Shown: one piece after another, positions 1 to 12,972 of the stretch | Layout: each line of letters opens with the position of its first letter | Numbering within the stretch: position 1 is the stretch's first letter | Source: Pyrus communis | Lineage: Eukaryota > Streptophyta > Magnoliopsida > Rosales > Rosaceae | NCBI RefSeq assembly: GCF_963583255.1 | Contig: NC_084812.1 | Coordinates: 23,288,959 to 23,352,958 of the forward strand | Direction: 5' to 3' | DNA: 64,000 nt | Notes under the pieces: model-generated | What the model was told of the DNA's origin: nothing | Databases searched by the model: none | The model's input: the letters and a program-made list of their open reading frames with translations, nothing else | Translations under genes and position numbers: made by a program

Positions 1-364
1 TAGTAGTAGTTGGTGGTGGCGGTCACTTTGTTGTCCAAATGAGAAATGTGTGTTGAATAATAAATAATGTTATTTTTTTGAAAGAGAAATTTTGGATACG
101 GTTCCTAACGACCAATGTTCCTTGACTAAAATTTTGGTGGTTTTCAATCTTTGGCTAAGGTCCCTGGCATTAATGTAAATGTGTTTCTATGTAGGTTGTA
201 TAAAATCAATAAAAAGTTACAATATATCAACAATATTTATGTTAATTAAAAATAGCTCAATCATATATTGTGATATTTAAATGCATTTAAAATAAATAAA
301 AATTACAAAATCTGCCACTACAACTAGCACTCACTTCAACTAACACCCTATTTCTCATTGTATT

Positions 365-795
365 TTGGAATAGGTCAATATGGATTCAGACACTACAGTA
401 CAATATCCAATTCTTGATTATGTTTTTTTATGTTACTTTGACATTTAGATTCAGACACTGCATTTCCTGGTTCTGTTTTTGACATTTGGCTTCAAATACT
501 ACAGTGAAGTGTCCGATTCCTGGTTACGTTATTTTGACATTTGGATTCGAACGTTGCAATGTAGTGTTTGTTTCCTGGTTCTGTTTTTTTTTTTTTTTTT
601 TTTACATTTTGATTCAGACACAGTGTCTATTTTCTAGTTTCGTTTTTTACATTTTGAATTAGACACTACGTTGTAGTGTCTATTTCATGGTTCTATTTTT
701 TTCATCATTCACACGCTTCCTATGCTTCACACCTTATGTGATTTTTACATTTGAATTCAAATGCTGCAATACAGTGTCATTTTTCTAGTTCTGAA
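365..795. repeat. Degenerate tandem repeat, about 65-80 bp unit, about 6 copies
   Basis: Each unit carries a 'gattcagacactac' or 'acactgc' core, then a 'tagtgtc..ttcctggttctgttttt' stretch, then a T-run and 'acatttggattc'. Copies start near 376, 450, 487, 541, 610 and 655, with a weaker one near 745. The copies are clearly diverged and the T-run expands to about 20 bases near 585. No coding potential is visible. Confidence 0.6.
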
Positions 796-2500
796 TTGAT
801 GATCGTAAAATTGCAAACGCACCTGCAATTCAGATGGATTTTGATGGACACTACCCTAGAAAAGAATCTCCACGACTAAAACCCTTGTAAGTTGTTGGAA
901 TTTGTAACATCCTTCTTCTGCTTGCTCTTAGGTTTTTCCTTCTTTTTTTTTTTTTTTTTTGGCTGAGCAAATCACGATGGTTTGTTTTAGACGTAAACAA
1001 GGGAAGTGTTTGGGCGCCATTGCCCATGACAGCACGTGAGTTTTACTCAACTTGGAAAGCAAAATTACTAATTACACCGGAGAAAAGAGAGAATGAATAA
1101 AGTTAGAGAGGGGAGACCATAAGAAAAGAAATGAAGTTAACAGAGAAGAGTATAAGGGTATAATAATTATTTTCTAACTAGCTTAAACCCATGTGACATG
1201 CTTTATTGATTTATGAATAATTATTATAAATTGATTATGTTCTAAAAGAAAATTGAGCACTGATATATGGCTAATTAGTAAATATTTTATTAACCTTTAG
1301 CTAAATAACCTATTTTGGGAGTAACAGGGTCTTAAGAAATTTTTAGATTATCTAGAAATATCTTTAGATTATCTACTAAATATTTGTTAACTTTTTTTTT
1401 TAGTTTGAGTAATCTTAAGTAAGTTGAAGTTTGATGACACCAACAATTATTTCTTAAGAAGCAATCAACTATATATTAAGATGCAGTCTGTTACAGAGAA
1501 ATAACTATGCCCAAACTTCAACTTACAATATTGCCGTGAAATTTTAACTTATTTATTATATTGTTATCGTCTCTAAATTTCAACTTATTCACGATACCAT
1601 AACTACCTCTTGATTTGTCATTGTTATTAATAAAAGTTTGTTAAATATTTTTCATTAGAAAATTCATGAAAACTCTCTTAATTTAATAATTTTGAGGGAA
1701 AAAAAGAAGGAAAAAAAACCATGATAATGCGAAACGTCAAAAGTAATTCCACATGATACAATAACAAGAAGATGCGCAATTAAAAGGGGCAACCGACATC
1801 AACTTTAATAAGTAAAACGAATAAAGAGACCACCATGTCCATGTGATGCGACTCGATCACATGAATTGTGATTAACAAAGAACATATCTTTATTATGGGA
1901 TCCACTCTTGATTGAACTTCACTTATCCAAATTGTTTACGTTGTAAATCTCGATTTATACATTATTCTTACCAAAATTTAATTCAATCCAAAATCATTTT
2001 TTCATTTAAATGAAATTTCATTGTTTCTTAGATCATATTGTTGGTCAATGTCGTTGAACTCAATTAGATGTGTCAAATATTTCTGATTTGGCTAATATTT
2101 TGCAATATGATATATGAGGTGCAACTTGAAAAATTAATGGTTCATATCATTGAAGTTTGATGTCGTTTGAACCAACAACTAATCCCCATTTAAAAAAAAA
2201 AAAATGTGATCCCTTCTCTTAAAGGCTCTGTGTATGTTATGTAAAAAATAACTTAAATATTTTTTTCACTAGAAGTTTGATTGTATTTGTGAGGACTTAC
2301 GTGAAACAAATTTATCATCACGCAACTTTTCAATTCAATAAGGTATTAACTAGTATATGCCCACACACACTAAAAGAGCGTGTGAAATGTTTTATTTTTG
2401 TTTTTAAAATTGAAAGAGGGGAAAAGAGTGTGAGAGAACAAGAGAGTGGAGAGAGAAGGAGAGACGTTTTTTTTTTTTTTTAAAAAAAATTTTAATTTTA
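796..2500. other. AT-rich intergenic region, no gene seen
   Basis: No ORF here resembles a protein. It holds poly-T runs (940-960, 2467-2482) and a purine-rich GA stretch (2413-2462). I see nothing else I can support. Confidence 0.5.
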
Positions 2501-2527
2501 AAAATGAGGAATGTTAAAATCACCGTA

Positions 2528-2805
2528 GGTGATGCTTAAACAAAAAACAGAAAAATTTTGTTTTGTGTAATTACGTTACTACCCTTAACTTTTTTGTTGT
2601 GATAGAAGACTAAATAGTCTTTTCACCATTTTTTTATTAACAAAAATATTTTATTAATATATAATCTCTATTAATTGATGAAACTCTCTTTGTCAACCAA
2701 AAGAGGATGAAAATACCACTTAATCTTCTATCACATACAAAAAATGATGGGTAATAATGTAATTTCACATATCCAAATTTTACTGTTTTTTATTTAAGCC
2801 TCACC
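2528..2805. mobile_element. MITE with roughly 90-100 bp terminal inverted repeats
   Basis: The left arm starts 'ggtgatgcttaaacaaaaaa' at 2528. The right arm, read in reverse complement from 2805, starts 'ggtgaggcttaaataaaaaa'. The match continues inward through 'gtgtaattac..ttactaccc' and 'gtgatagaagactaa', about 75-80% by eye over roughly 95 bp. The centre is short and non-coding. Superfamily was not assigned. Confidence 0.75.
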
Positions 2806-2829
2806 ACTCCCCCCACGTTCAATATTAAA

Positions 2830-4280
2830 AAAAAAAATCCAAAAACAAAAGTCTCCCACTCCCCCACATTCTCTCTCTCTCTCTCTCATCATGTCCTCCT
2901 CATTTTCTAAAAAAATAAGTTCCTACATACAAAGTGTGTAGACAAATGCTAATTTAGATAAAAATAATTTTTTTATATATAACAAAGCATTATTAGATCA
3001 AGACACTACGATAATAATAAAAAGTAAATTCATTTCATAAAAATGGTTCTCATGTCTGTGGCTCGTGGCACATGCTTTATGGCTCGTGGCATGATGTTGT
3101 GGACCAAAACAATAAAACGATTTGAGAAACAAACAACACGCGAGTGAAAGGCTCCTGTTTACTCCAAATGGTGATCCTTCAATTATTTGGTGACCCAGAT
3201 CCCTGTTTTTGCTGTCAATTGGCATTATTTATGTGCAGACAAATTGCTCTACCATTTCAGACTTTAGCTGGCTGGAGCCTACCATACACACTCAAACAAA
3301 TTATGACCATGTCAATTAACATGTCGGTTGTTTTATTTGCTAATATATTGTAAAGGTCCGCTTGAATAAATCGTCGTCGTAATGATATAGTAGTTAAAAG
3401 ATAGTTTTTACTATAAAAAAATTGAATATAAATCTTTGTAGTGAAATATGTTAGAATTTAAGACTGAAAAACAGATGCTAATGGCTAAAGAGAAACACGA
3501 GAAAAAATAATTCATCACTTTGTACATCTTTACCATATTTTTGCTCTGAAATTTTAAGTTTTATTCATGAAAAAAGCAGAAAAATAAATTCACATGGATA
3601 GAGCAAACATGGAGCTACGAGACAGAGACTGGGTAGGAAATGAATGGAAAATTCGATGACTCAAGCCTTTCAATTTCACTAGCAACCAAACTTGGTGTAA
3701 ATTATTGTACTATACTTTTTGTTGCCGCTGTGAATTTTCACGTGCCATTTAATTAGAATCTTTAAAAATAATATGTGCCCATGGTCACTCGATATGATGA
3801 CAGTAGCTACCACTTTGTTGTAATTGCTTTTAGAAATCAAATATCATAAACTGTACTAATTGTGACTCCAAAGTTGTTGCTTGTTCTACATCGAAAAAGA
3901 AAATTTTGTATGAGAGATTTAAATAATGTTGGATCTTTTTTGTTGTCAATTGATTTTAGATCGGATATTCATTTTTTAATATTTTTATACACATTATTTA
4001 GGAAAGGAGTACGTAACAAATATTTTAATCACTTGAGTTACAAATTTTTTTATTTTTAATGCTAATGAAATACTTTCAGTCACGTACATAAATGCTAGGT
4101 AAACTATATTTTAGTAAACTACATTGTACAATATTTCTATTGGAGGCGGAACTATTAGACCCATCGACAGAAGCAGGTCCTACCATTGTTGGAGAATATA
4201 ATATATTTATTAAAATATAGTCTACTTAGTATTTTTCTATCACATTAGTAGAGCCTACGAGTACAAGTAGTGTCCTTTTT
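2830..4280. other. Intergenic, no gene seen
   Basis: AT-rich, and the short ORFs here resemble nothing known. A shallow inverted pair occurs at about 4096-4225 ('aaactatattttagtaaac' against 'ttattaaaatatagtctac'), possibly a small MITE. Confidence 0.4.
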
Positions 4281-5943
4281 TTTAGAACAACTTATATGAT
4301 ACGAGTTCACAGTCATGTGGTGTCACATATTTATATAAAGACACAAGTTTTTATTTCATTCCCGCAAGACACAGTAATGACAGTGTACCTGTTTCATATA
4401 AATCATTTTCTTATTAAAGACAACATGGTATATCTAGTATTTTTATGTCACAGTTGACATATTGCTAGGCTACGTATTCCATCCCATATGTCTTATATTA
4501 ATTAAAGCGAACTTGAATCATTATAAAAGATGAAATGAACGGCTAAGAAGCAACATGAGGTGATCTATGGTTGAAGAAAAGTAAGAAGACGTTGCTGTGT
4601 CAGGTGACGTTTCTTCTTGCAGGACCACTCTCCTTTGAGCGGCATTTCCTCTTCTTTTTTTCGTTTCGGCGGAACTTCCACTCTCCTTATAAGTTCTTTC
4701 TTATAGCCTTACTCTAATTTTGAATTCCTCTTCAAATATGTTAATCCACATAAATTTAAAACAATTCAGCTGGACTGAATGTTGGTATTTATTTTAAACG
4801 TTTATAACTGCTACATAAGAATTAACATCTTTTTTGAAAATATGTTTTCGTTTTTTTTTCTTTTTTTCTTTCACATATTAGAGGAAAAATCGAATTTGTC
4901 CAGTACATAACAAGTGAGTTTGGCGTTTTAGTAGTGAATGATTGACGACGTAAACGAGCCAATTGTCAAGCAAATATTTGGGAAGAGGTTGAATTTCGCC
5001 ACTTCATCAATGAAAGCTCAGTCCAGCAATCAAATATTTGGGAAGACGTCCCTACTCCGCTAATTACAATCCTAATTGTCTTTTGCTTTCTTTCCTTAAC
5101 ACAAATATTATTATTTTATTCTGATATATCTACACCTTATATTTTATTTCTTGGACTGGAAAATTTTGCAGGTTCATGGATCTTGATTCCATCTCATTAT
5201 TAATAATACTATTTTGTTCGTATTTATATTGTCACATTTTCCATGCTGGTCATCGTCCAACGCCTTTAATGATTATGATTTTTTGCAAGGACGAGAATTT
5301 TTATAGTACAGATGAACCATGTTCGTGTCATATATTATTAACATTTTAACTGATTGTGTTGTGTCAAACTCATTATATTAACAAGCTTTTAACACTTGAT
5401 TCGATAACGGCCCAATTTGTCAAAGGGTTGTGTCGTTTCGTTATCGGGTTAACAAGTGGTCATGCAAAAATTGTTGTGCATAATGTCTGAGATCTGACAA
5501 ACAATATTTTAACAGTTTCTTAACAGGTGATCCGATAGCAGCATCAATTAATGTGTTACACGATAACAGTCTAACTTGTTAAAAGAGTTAATTCAAAATC
5601 TATTATTTTTCGTATTAAATTAACCGGTTGTGCAAAAACTGGTTAAGCTTACCGTCATGAGGCTTGCCGTAACAATGAACTCGCGAGCATATATGTCCGT
5701 CTCCAGTTGACGCATGCAATGATGTCAATCGCAAGGCAAGTAGCCAACTGCGACTCAAAACATGATTAACAATCGGTGCTATTAATTAACTTTTTATCTT
5801 AAATATTAATACTGACGCGTACAAAACCCAAAAGTTTTACATCTCCTCCTCCTCCTGCTCCTCAGTCAGCTTCTGACAGAATCAAACAGATTCAGAGAGC
5901 CATTTTTCGGGTTTAGGGTTCGAAGCGATTGATCGTTCGAACC
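4280..5943 (+). promoter_or_regulatory. Upstream region and leader of ZIFL copy 1
   Basis: Two blocks are shared with the region upstream of ZIFL copy 2. 4285-5220 matches 13550-13805 plus 18176-18420, and 5725-5943 matches 18535-18733. The intervening 5220-5725 is absent from copy 2, so the proximal promoters differ by roughly 400-500 bp. The leader is CT-rich ('ctcctcctcctcctgctcctc', about 5840-5862) and the start context is 'aaccATGG'. The transcription start was not determined. Confidence 0.55.
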
Positions 5944-8900
5944 ATGGCTGAGGAGTGCAGAGAGACGCTGCTGAAGAAGGTTTACTATGACGAGTGTCCC
6001 GGCTGTGTAGTGGAACAGCGTAAAGAGCTGCAGAGAGGTCTTCCTATTAAAATGCTTGTTTCTGTATGGCTTATTGTTCTTTCAGCTGGTAAGAAAAGCA
6101 CTTCAGTTTTTTCTTTTTGATTTTCTTTATCGTTTTTCTTGAACCGATTTCGAAAAGGGATTTCAAGTTCATCCTCATTGTGTTGCACTACAGTCTACAG
6201 TTCAATTTTCTTGTGAATGATGTGACGTGTATGTATGAATATATAACTCTGCAATTCATGTTGAGACTAAAAACTTGGAACAGAAATTCAGAAATATGAT
6301 GTTAGAGGTTTAAGCGGTTATAAGTGCTTTTAGAATAAGCTATACCAGGAAATTATGAGATTAAAGAAAGACTTGTTGCTGCATGTAAATTGGGTTGCTG
6401 ATCCTATAGTTTGATTGCTTTGTTACACTCCAAATGATTAAACAATTTTGTTAAGTAATGTTTATATCTGCACTGTCTTCATACTTTTTTTTTTAAATGT
6501 TTAAACCCTGATCTATTGTTTGGTGATCGTTTGCAGCGCTGCCAATATCATCTCTCTTTCCATTCCTTTATTTTATGGTGTGTGCATACTTATTAATTCT
6601 GTTGTTTCTTGTAATTTTTAAATTTTTGCAACCTTTAAAACCCTTTGAAGTCTACTTTTTATCTCAAGATTCCAAATTATTGCTTGCAGATTAGGGATTT
6701 CCATATTGCTAAAAGAGAGGAGGACATTGGCTACTATGCTGGATATGTAGGTGAGTTGATGATTGTCACTACTATTACCTTTCGTTTCCTTCACCATTTC
6801 GTTCCTTAACAACTGTCTTTACGAACTTTGTTACATTGTGAAGGGTCTTCATATATGCTTGGCAGAGTTCTGACGTCAATTCTTTGGGGAATGGTGGCCG
6901 ATCGCTATGGTCGGAAGCCTGTCATAATTATAGGGACTGTTGCAGTGTTAGTAACTTCTGTTCTGCAATTGGGTTTCACCCTGATAATTTGGCAATAAGC
7001 ACTGGCTCTTTTCTTCAACACTCTTCTCTGCGTATTTACAAATTATTTTTTACTTTTTACTGGCTCAGGGTTATTTTCAACACTCTATTTGGACTCAGTG
7101 TAAATTTTTGGATGGCTATTTCTACACGATTTCTTCTTGGAAGTTTGAATGGTTTACTTGGGCCGATTAAGGTACTATATTGTGTCATATATTAATGATG
7201 TCATTGCAAGTGTACGACCACATATGTAATGCCCGGGTTACTTGGAATATATGATTTAACTGCATGACCAGGCATACGCAAGTGAAGCCTTCCGAGAAGA
7301 ACACCAAGCTTTAGGCATGTCAACAGTAAGCCACATTGACCTTTTGATTCTGCAACTTCTTATAATAAATGTTCTACGTCATCAACATTGAGAGTTATCA
7401 TCTTTTTTTTTCAGGTTAGTGTAGCCTGGGGTATCGGATTGATCATTGGCCCGGCCTTGGGAGGTTTCTTGGCCCAGGTAATTCTACTTCTTGTACTTTC
7501 ATGCTAGAAACCACAATTCAGAAAATCCCTCAGATGCGTGTATTTGTTGTCCAAATTGTTTAGTAAGACCATTCGATGGTACTTTTGTGACTCTGTACAT
7601 GTTAAATGATGGAAGAGATGTTTCGTTCATGTGTCTTTACCTAGACAATTTAATTTCTGTAAGCCTCTAAAAGGAACGATAACAGCAGATTGTGTTTTGG
7701 TAGATCCCATTCCAAATATGATACTTCGGAAAAGTCAGAGAATGTTTCAATGTATGTTCTTTTGTGGGGTTTTCAAGCCTCAAGAACTAGATATGTTTAA
7801 GACTAAATGATCAACCGTCATCATAGCACTAGAGCAACCTCACATGAATAATTATACAACCATTTTTTCACATACATGAATAATCTACATGGTTACGAAA
7901 GCTGTGCAACTTGCTGCAGTGAAAATCGTGGGGAGCAGATCATTTTAAGCGCATATGGTATCACTAACACTTGGGAATTAATTTTAAGGCTTAAAGCAAG
8001 CCTGAGGTGTCACAGTGGTTCTGAATTAGTACAGGGGTTAGAGTGTGAGAAGGTTGGTTTTTGAAGGAATAGGCTAAATAGAGCAAATAATGGCTCACTG
8101 TCGGGTACACTCAGTGAAAATCATGGGTTAGCAGATGATTTTAGTATTTTTCAAGGCTGTTTCCTGCGAGTGTAAGGTTTTGGGATACCGAAATGGTCTT
8201 ATCCTGCGCCAGCATGTCTATAATATGACGACCGTTCAGAGCTATTGGACACTAAATGAGAATTTATTCTGTTTCTTTGTTATCTTTTCCTGGTTGATCT
8301 CTCTCTCTCTCTCTCTCTCGATCGCTTGGCTTTTTGTCTTTTAGATTATTAATGGGATGTTCCTAACAAATTTTATGCAGCCAGCAGACAAATATCCAAG
8401 TATATTTTCCAAAAGCTCTATATTTGGGAGGTAAGTTTGGCTACTTATTTAAGTATACTGCAGTGGGATTGTCAAGTTTCAGCAGTTTTCTTATTATTTA
8501 TTTGTTCCACAATGATATTCCAAAACGTGAAATTCTTCTGCAGGTTTCCGTATTTCTTGCCTTGCCTATGTATATCGGCTTTGGCATTTGGAGTAACCAT
8601 TACTTCTTTCTGGCTTCCGGTACAGATCTTAGTATATATTCCCTTATGTTGACGAATCTCTTTTATTTTTTCCTCATTGCTGTTTTTGGCCACTTATATT
8701 TTTTAGCTTATCACAGACATAACTTGCTTTTTGGACCCAAAACAAAAAAAACATAACTTGCTTATTTTCTCATTTTTATTTTTGTACCTGTTAGCCTAAA
8801 TTTCTCATCACGTAGCCTCCATGAAATCTTGAATGCAGGCCTCCCTTACTGTCCTGCATTACATATAGACGTAGATCCTAAATGAAAAGTACCTGTTCAT

Positions 8901-11159
8901 ACCAAGTTCCGTTCTCATATTATCTAATCATGTACTCCATGCGTTCGACACTCATTCATCCTAGCATGCCTCAACTTATTTTTACGTGAAGGAGAAGATT
9001 TCAGATATCTTGTCCTTTATATTTCGTACTTGTTTTTCGTACCCTTTCACTCTTTATTTGAATTTAACTTGAGGATCCCCCCAAGAAAAGAGAAACTAGT
9101 AATGCTTGGTTCATTTTTAGCACACGTTTACATTAAGTACTCTTTGAAACTACACGTATTAACAGAAAACTTCCGTATCTTGATGGTTGCAGGAAACTTT
9201 ACACAAGCACAACGGAAAAGCTAGATTACATGATGATTCTTATGAAGCTTTGGAAGCTGCCAATGGTGGGTCTGATGCAAATGAAAAGCAAAAAACTGAA
9301 GAACAAACACCTAAAGAAAACCTTTTCAAGAATTGGCCCTTAATGTCTTCAATCATTGTTTACTGCGTTTTCTCACTTCATGACATGGCTTATACAGAGG
9401 TAACTTCCGTTAACACAGTATAATCTTCCCCTTTCCTTTTGCTCTATCTTACTCGAAGTTTTATACTATGTGTTTCTTATGATTTGTTCAAAACAGATAT
9501 TCTCATTATGGGCCGTTAGTCCTCGGAAGCTTGGGGGTTTGAGCTTTACAACCGAGGACGTTGGTGAAGTTCTTGCAATTTCTGGTAATACTTGATATTT
9601 CCACATAACTTGCTTGCTTTATATGCAGTCTCTGTTTGTTTCGATTTGTACCCAACTACATATGCAGAATAATGGCTGATAACTTAATCAACTTGTAGGT
9701 TTTGGTCTTTTTGTCTTCCAAATTACTCTATATCCATATATTGAAAGGCTGCTTGGTCCTATTATGATTGCTCGCGTTGGAGGGGTAAGTTTTCCGCTCC
9801 TTCTCCTTGTGCATTATAGTACCTTCTGGATTTTAGTTCTTTTTGCAAATAATTGTCCTTTGACCTAATTCCTGGTGACCGATATTAATTTTAATCTTCG
9901 TGTTTTTTTTTTCACTCATGATTCGCGTGCAGATTATATCCATACCTCTGTTGTCAAGTTACCCGTTTATAGCAATGTTAACCGGGCTCTCCCTTTCCGT
10001 GCTGTTAAACTGTGCATCAGTGGTGAAGAATGTCTTATCTGTATGTGCATCCATGACTCTAAAGCTCATTGTAACTAACACACTGTATGCACCATTGCAC
10101 TACTGACGTATCATTAATTATGAGAAGCTGATATGAAATGCTTTACAAGAAACGTAATCATAATACAAGCTACGAAAGCAGAACTCTACTTTTATCTACT
10201 CCATCGAAATTGATAGTTTGTCAACTTTTATTTCCTTTTCTTTCGAGGGAATACTCTCTGGTACCGACAAAAGATATCGAGAGGCTTCTCAATTGCTTAC
10301 CATGCATTATCTTCTCTTACACGTTTTGTGCTCTAACTTTTAAATTTTTTGTGTACAATTAGATCACGATTGTAACGGGCCTGTTCATCCTTCAAAACAG
10401 AGCTGTGGTAATTTTATTCTCCAATTAACTGGTTTAAAATTTTCCCCTTCTCTGAGTCATGAGATTATTGATCTTCAAAAAAGAATGTGTCGTAACTTAA
10501 CTGTGATTGAACAACAGGACCAAAAACAAAGAGGCGCAGCGAATGGACTTGCTATGACAGCAATGTCTCTGTTCAAGGCAATTGGTCCAGCTGCTGGTGG
10601 TGCATTGTAAGTTTAGCTTTCCTTTACTCATAGGTGATGCTTGAATCCATATATTCGTTCTAGTAAGTACGCCAACTGGGAGTGGAAGTGATTTTTGTTA
10701 TACGATGTTTCTTGTTCATACTGTTCAATTGCATAAGTTTGTGTACATCTTTTACGTACGGTTTTTTCTGCATAAGGTGTGTAGATTGCTAGTAGTATTG
10801 CACATTGTAAATCGGAGAAGGCGAGTTTACAAGCCTTACACATAGTGTACTTTTTTCGGTGCACTTGTATTGCATGATCTCATAGTAAAGAATTCAAAAT
10901 TCTTTCTTTCCTATGCTAATCATGATTTCGTCTCTAACAGGTTTTCTTGGGCACAAAAACGTCGGGATGCTGCTATCCTACCTGGTATCATACTTGACCA
11001 ACTTTTCATCCCGGATTTACTGACAGCTCGCACGGTTTAGAAACATAACCGTTTCAATTTTCGATTGCAGGAAGCCAGATGATCTTCTTCATCTTGAATG
11101 TGGTTGAGGCAATCGCCGTTCTGATGACATTTAAGCCATTTCTTACTCTACCTGAATAG
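5944..11159 (+). CDS. ZIFL: ZIFL-type MFS transporter, copy 1 (zinc-induced facilitator-like)
   Basis: A 17-exon gene with exons at 5944-6088, 6537-6577, 6690-6750, 6844-6946, 7069-7171, 7272-7325, 7415-7477, 8381-8430, 8544-8619, 9193-9399, 9497-9584, 9699-9784, 9933-10040, 10363-10407, 10518-10606, 10941-10984 and 11071-11159. They total 1452 nt (483 aa plus stop) with phase kept at every GT-AG junction. Exon 4 uses a GTTAGT donor. Seen: the N-terminal CPGC motif (residues 18-21) typical of ZIFLs, MFS motif A ([11 protein letters not shown], 98-108), and the [19 protein letters not shown] antiporter-like stretch (172-190). A hydrophilic central loop after ETLHKHNG precedes the second half. 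The family consists of about 12-TM, proton-coupled carriers at the tonoplast or plasma membrane involved in zinc/nicotianamine, potassium or auxin-related transport. Substrate cannot be told from sequence. Length matches Arabidopsis ZIFLs (about 480 aa). Confidence 0.93.
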
Positions 11160-12073
11160 ATCGAGATCAATGAAAACGGAGATGGAATTTCATGCCAAAC
11201 CTAAGGAAATAAGGAAACTCCCTCAACATAATTACGGGGAGATCATTGTATGCATTATGGTTGTTCACACACTGTTGCAAGGATATAGCTTATTAGGAAT
11301 ATTAGATATGATCTTCATTATTCCAAGGGTAAAGATTCTTGGCATTGGTGTTATCAATTTCGAGAGTGTATTTACATATTTTGGCTTTCTATCGAGATTG
11401 AAGATTAAGATGATCAACATTCTTATGGTATGCAAAAAAAGACTTGAATTGCCACACAAGGAACCATTCCTGCACATGTAAACAGAAAGCAATCAAGAAG
11501 ACCCGAATCGGCGTGGCACTTTGTATGACTAAATTCCCCAACATTGTATTTGGTTCTTGTTTTGAACAGAAACCGAAAACAGCTCGTCGTTTCGGTTTCG
11601 GGGTCTGAAATGTCCTGGCAATTGTGTATGATGTATGCAGCACGAAACCTGGAGAATAAGATGAAAGAGTGGATGCATGAGTGTATGAATCAAAAGAGCG
11701 AGGTTTGAGGGAAGAGGGAAGTAGTGGGAACGTTGGAAAACATGGAAATTGGATAAAATCGTGAAAGCTAGATGGGAAATGTTTTTAAAATAATTGAAAA
11801 TGTTTTCTTAAAAAAATAATTGTGGGTTCTAAAAGTACTTAAATGCTTCTTACAAAAAGTACTATTTATGTGCTTCTTGCATGAAGCACTTTAATGCTCT
11901 TCAAAGATTCACTTGAATTTAACTAAGGATTGGTTTCAAAAATATTTTCACAAAAAACTCGTTCAACCATTATAATAAGGTTATCCAGACATATTTTCAA
12001 TGCCACTTGTCGTCTTCGGATTCTTTATCTTAATATAATCTCGATAATTTTTCGGATAAGATTTTGAGTGATA
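11160..12073. other. 3' flank of ZIFL copy 1 and MITE-like sequence
   Basis: 11160-11560 is duplicated downstream of ZIFL copy 2 (24678-25060), including the shared 'aagaagacccgaatc' and 'aaattccccaacat'. After about 11770 an unrelated AT-rich stretch contains short inverted repeats around 'gtgcttcttgcatgaagcac' (11870-11889). No gene is seen. Confidence 0.5.
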
Positions 12074-12078
12074 AGTGT

Positions 12079-12972
12079 TGTAACATCCCACATCGCCCAG
12101 GGGTGTGATCCTTAAATGTATATTCACATCCTTACCTAGCACGAGACCTTTTGGAAGCTCACTGGCTTCGGGTTCCATGGGAACTCCGAAGTTAAGCGTG
12201 TAGTGTGCGAGAGCACTCCCAGGATGGATGACCCATTGGGAAGTTCTCGTGTGAGTTCCCAGAAACAAAACCGTGAGGGCGTGGTCGGGGCCCAAAGCGG
12301 ACAATATCGTGCTACGGTGGTAGAGGGGCCCCGGGAAGTGATCCGCCCCGGGCCGGGATGTGCCAATTATATTCCCATTCTTACCTAGCACGAGGCATTT
12401 TAGGAGCTCACTGGCTTTGGGTTCCATGGGAACTCCGAAGTTAAGCGAGTAGCGCATGAGAGAACTCCCAGGATGGGTGACCCATCGGGAAGTTCTCGTG
12501 TGAGTTCTCAGAAACAAAACTGTGAGGGCGTGGTTTGGGCCCAAAGCGGACAATATCGTGCTACGGTGGTGGAGCGGGCCCAGGAAGTGATCCGCCCTGG
12601 GCCGAGATGTGACAATTTGGTATCAGAGCCTAACCCTGGTCGCGTGTGTGCCGACGAGGACGTCGGGCCCCTAAGGGGAGTGGATTGTAACATCCCACAT
12701 CGCTCAGGGGAATGATCCTTAAATGTATATTCTCATCCTTACCTAGTACGAGGTCTTTTGGGAGCTCATTGGCTTCGGGTTCCATGGGAACTCCGAAGTT
12801 AAGCGAGTAGCGCACGAGAGCACTCCCAGGATGGGTGACCCATCGGGAAGTTCTCGTGTGAGTTCCCAGAAACAAAACCGTGAGGGCGTGGTCGGGACCC
12901 AAAGCGGATAATATCGTGCTACGGTGGTGGAGGGGGCCCGGGAAGTGATCCGCCCCGGGCCGGGATGTGACA
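12079..12972 (+). mobile_element. Cassandra TRIM element, three LTR units
   Basis: Terminal-repeat retrotransposon in miniature with 5S-rRNA-like LTRs. LTR1 is 12079-12365 (287 bp, TGTAACATCCC...GATGTGCCA). A second LTR-like unit at 12366-12614 lacks about 40 bp of its 5' end. The internal domain is 12615-12685, with the primer-binding site TGGTATCAGAGC (12618-12629, complementary to initiator tRNA-Met). LTR3 is 12686-12972 (287 bp). The perfect 5-bp target duplication AGTGT lies at 12074-12078 and 12973-12977. It encodes no protein. Long ORFs on either strand are artefacts of the conserved LTR. Confidence 0.93.
12165..12270 (+). repeat. 5S rRNA-like module in Cassandra LTR1 (further copies about 12407-12512 and 12768-12873)
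   Basis: The stretch 'gttccatgggaactccgaag-ttaagcg..gagagcactcccaggatggatgacc..tgggaagttctcgtg' parallels plant 5S rRNA, including the region of the internal Pol III control elements. This is known for Cassandra LTRs. It is part of a mobile element and not a ribosomal gene array. Confidence 0.85.

Noticed and set aside
6884..7195. 103-codon ORF as a separate small gene
   Set aside because: It overlaps ZIFL exons 4-5 read without splicing. The spliced frame gives conserved MFS sequence.
11981..12553. 190-codon minus-strand ORF and similar ORFs at 12136-12973, 26764-27072 and 52063-52654
   Set aside because: They are readings of the conserved Cassandra LTR. The same peptide recurs in every LTR copy because the DNA repeats. 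There is no known protein.
12618..12629. tRNA-like sequence TGGTATCAGAGC
   Set aside because: This is the retroelement primer-binding site, complementary to initiator tRNA-Met, not a tRNA gene.
12165..12873. Possible 5S rRNA gene array
   Set aside because: The 5S-like modules sit inside Cassandra LTRs, with a PBS and target duplications. Spacing and flanks are not those of ribosomal repeats.
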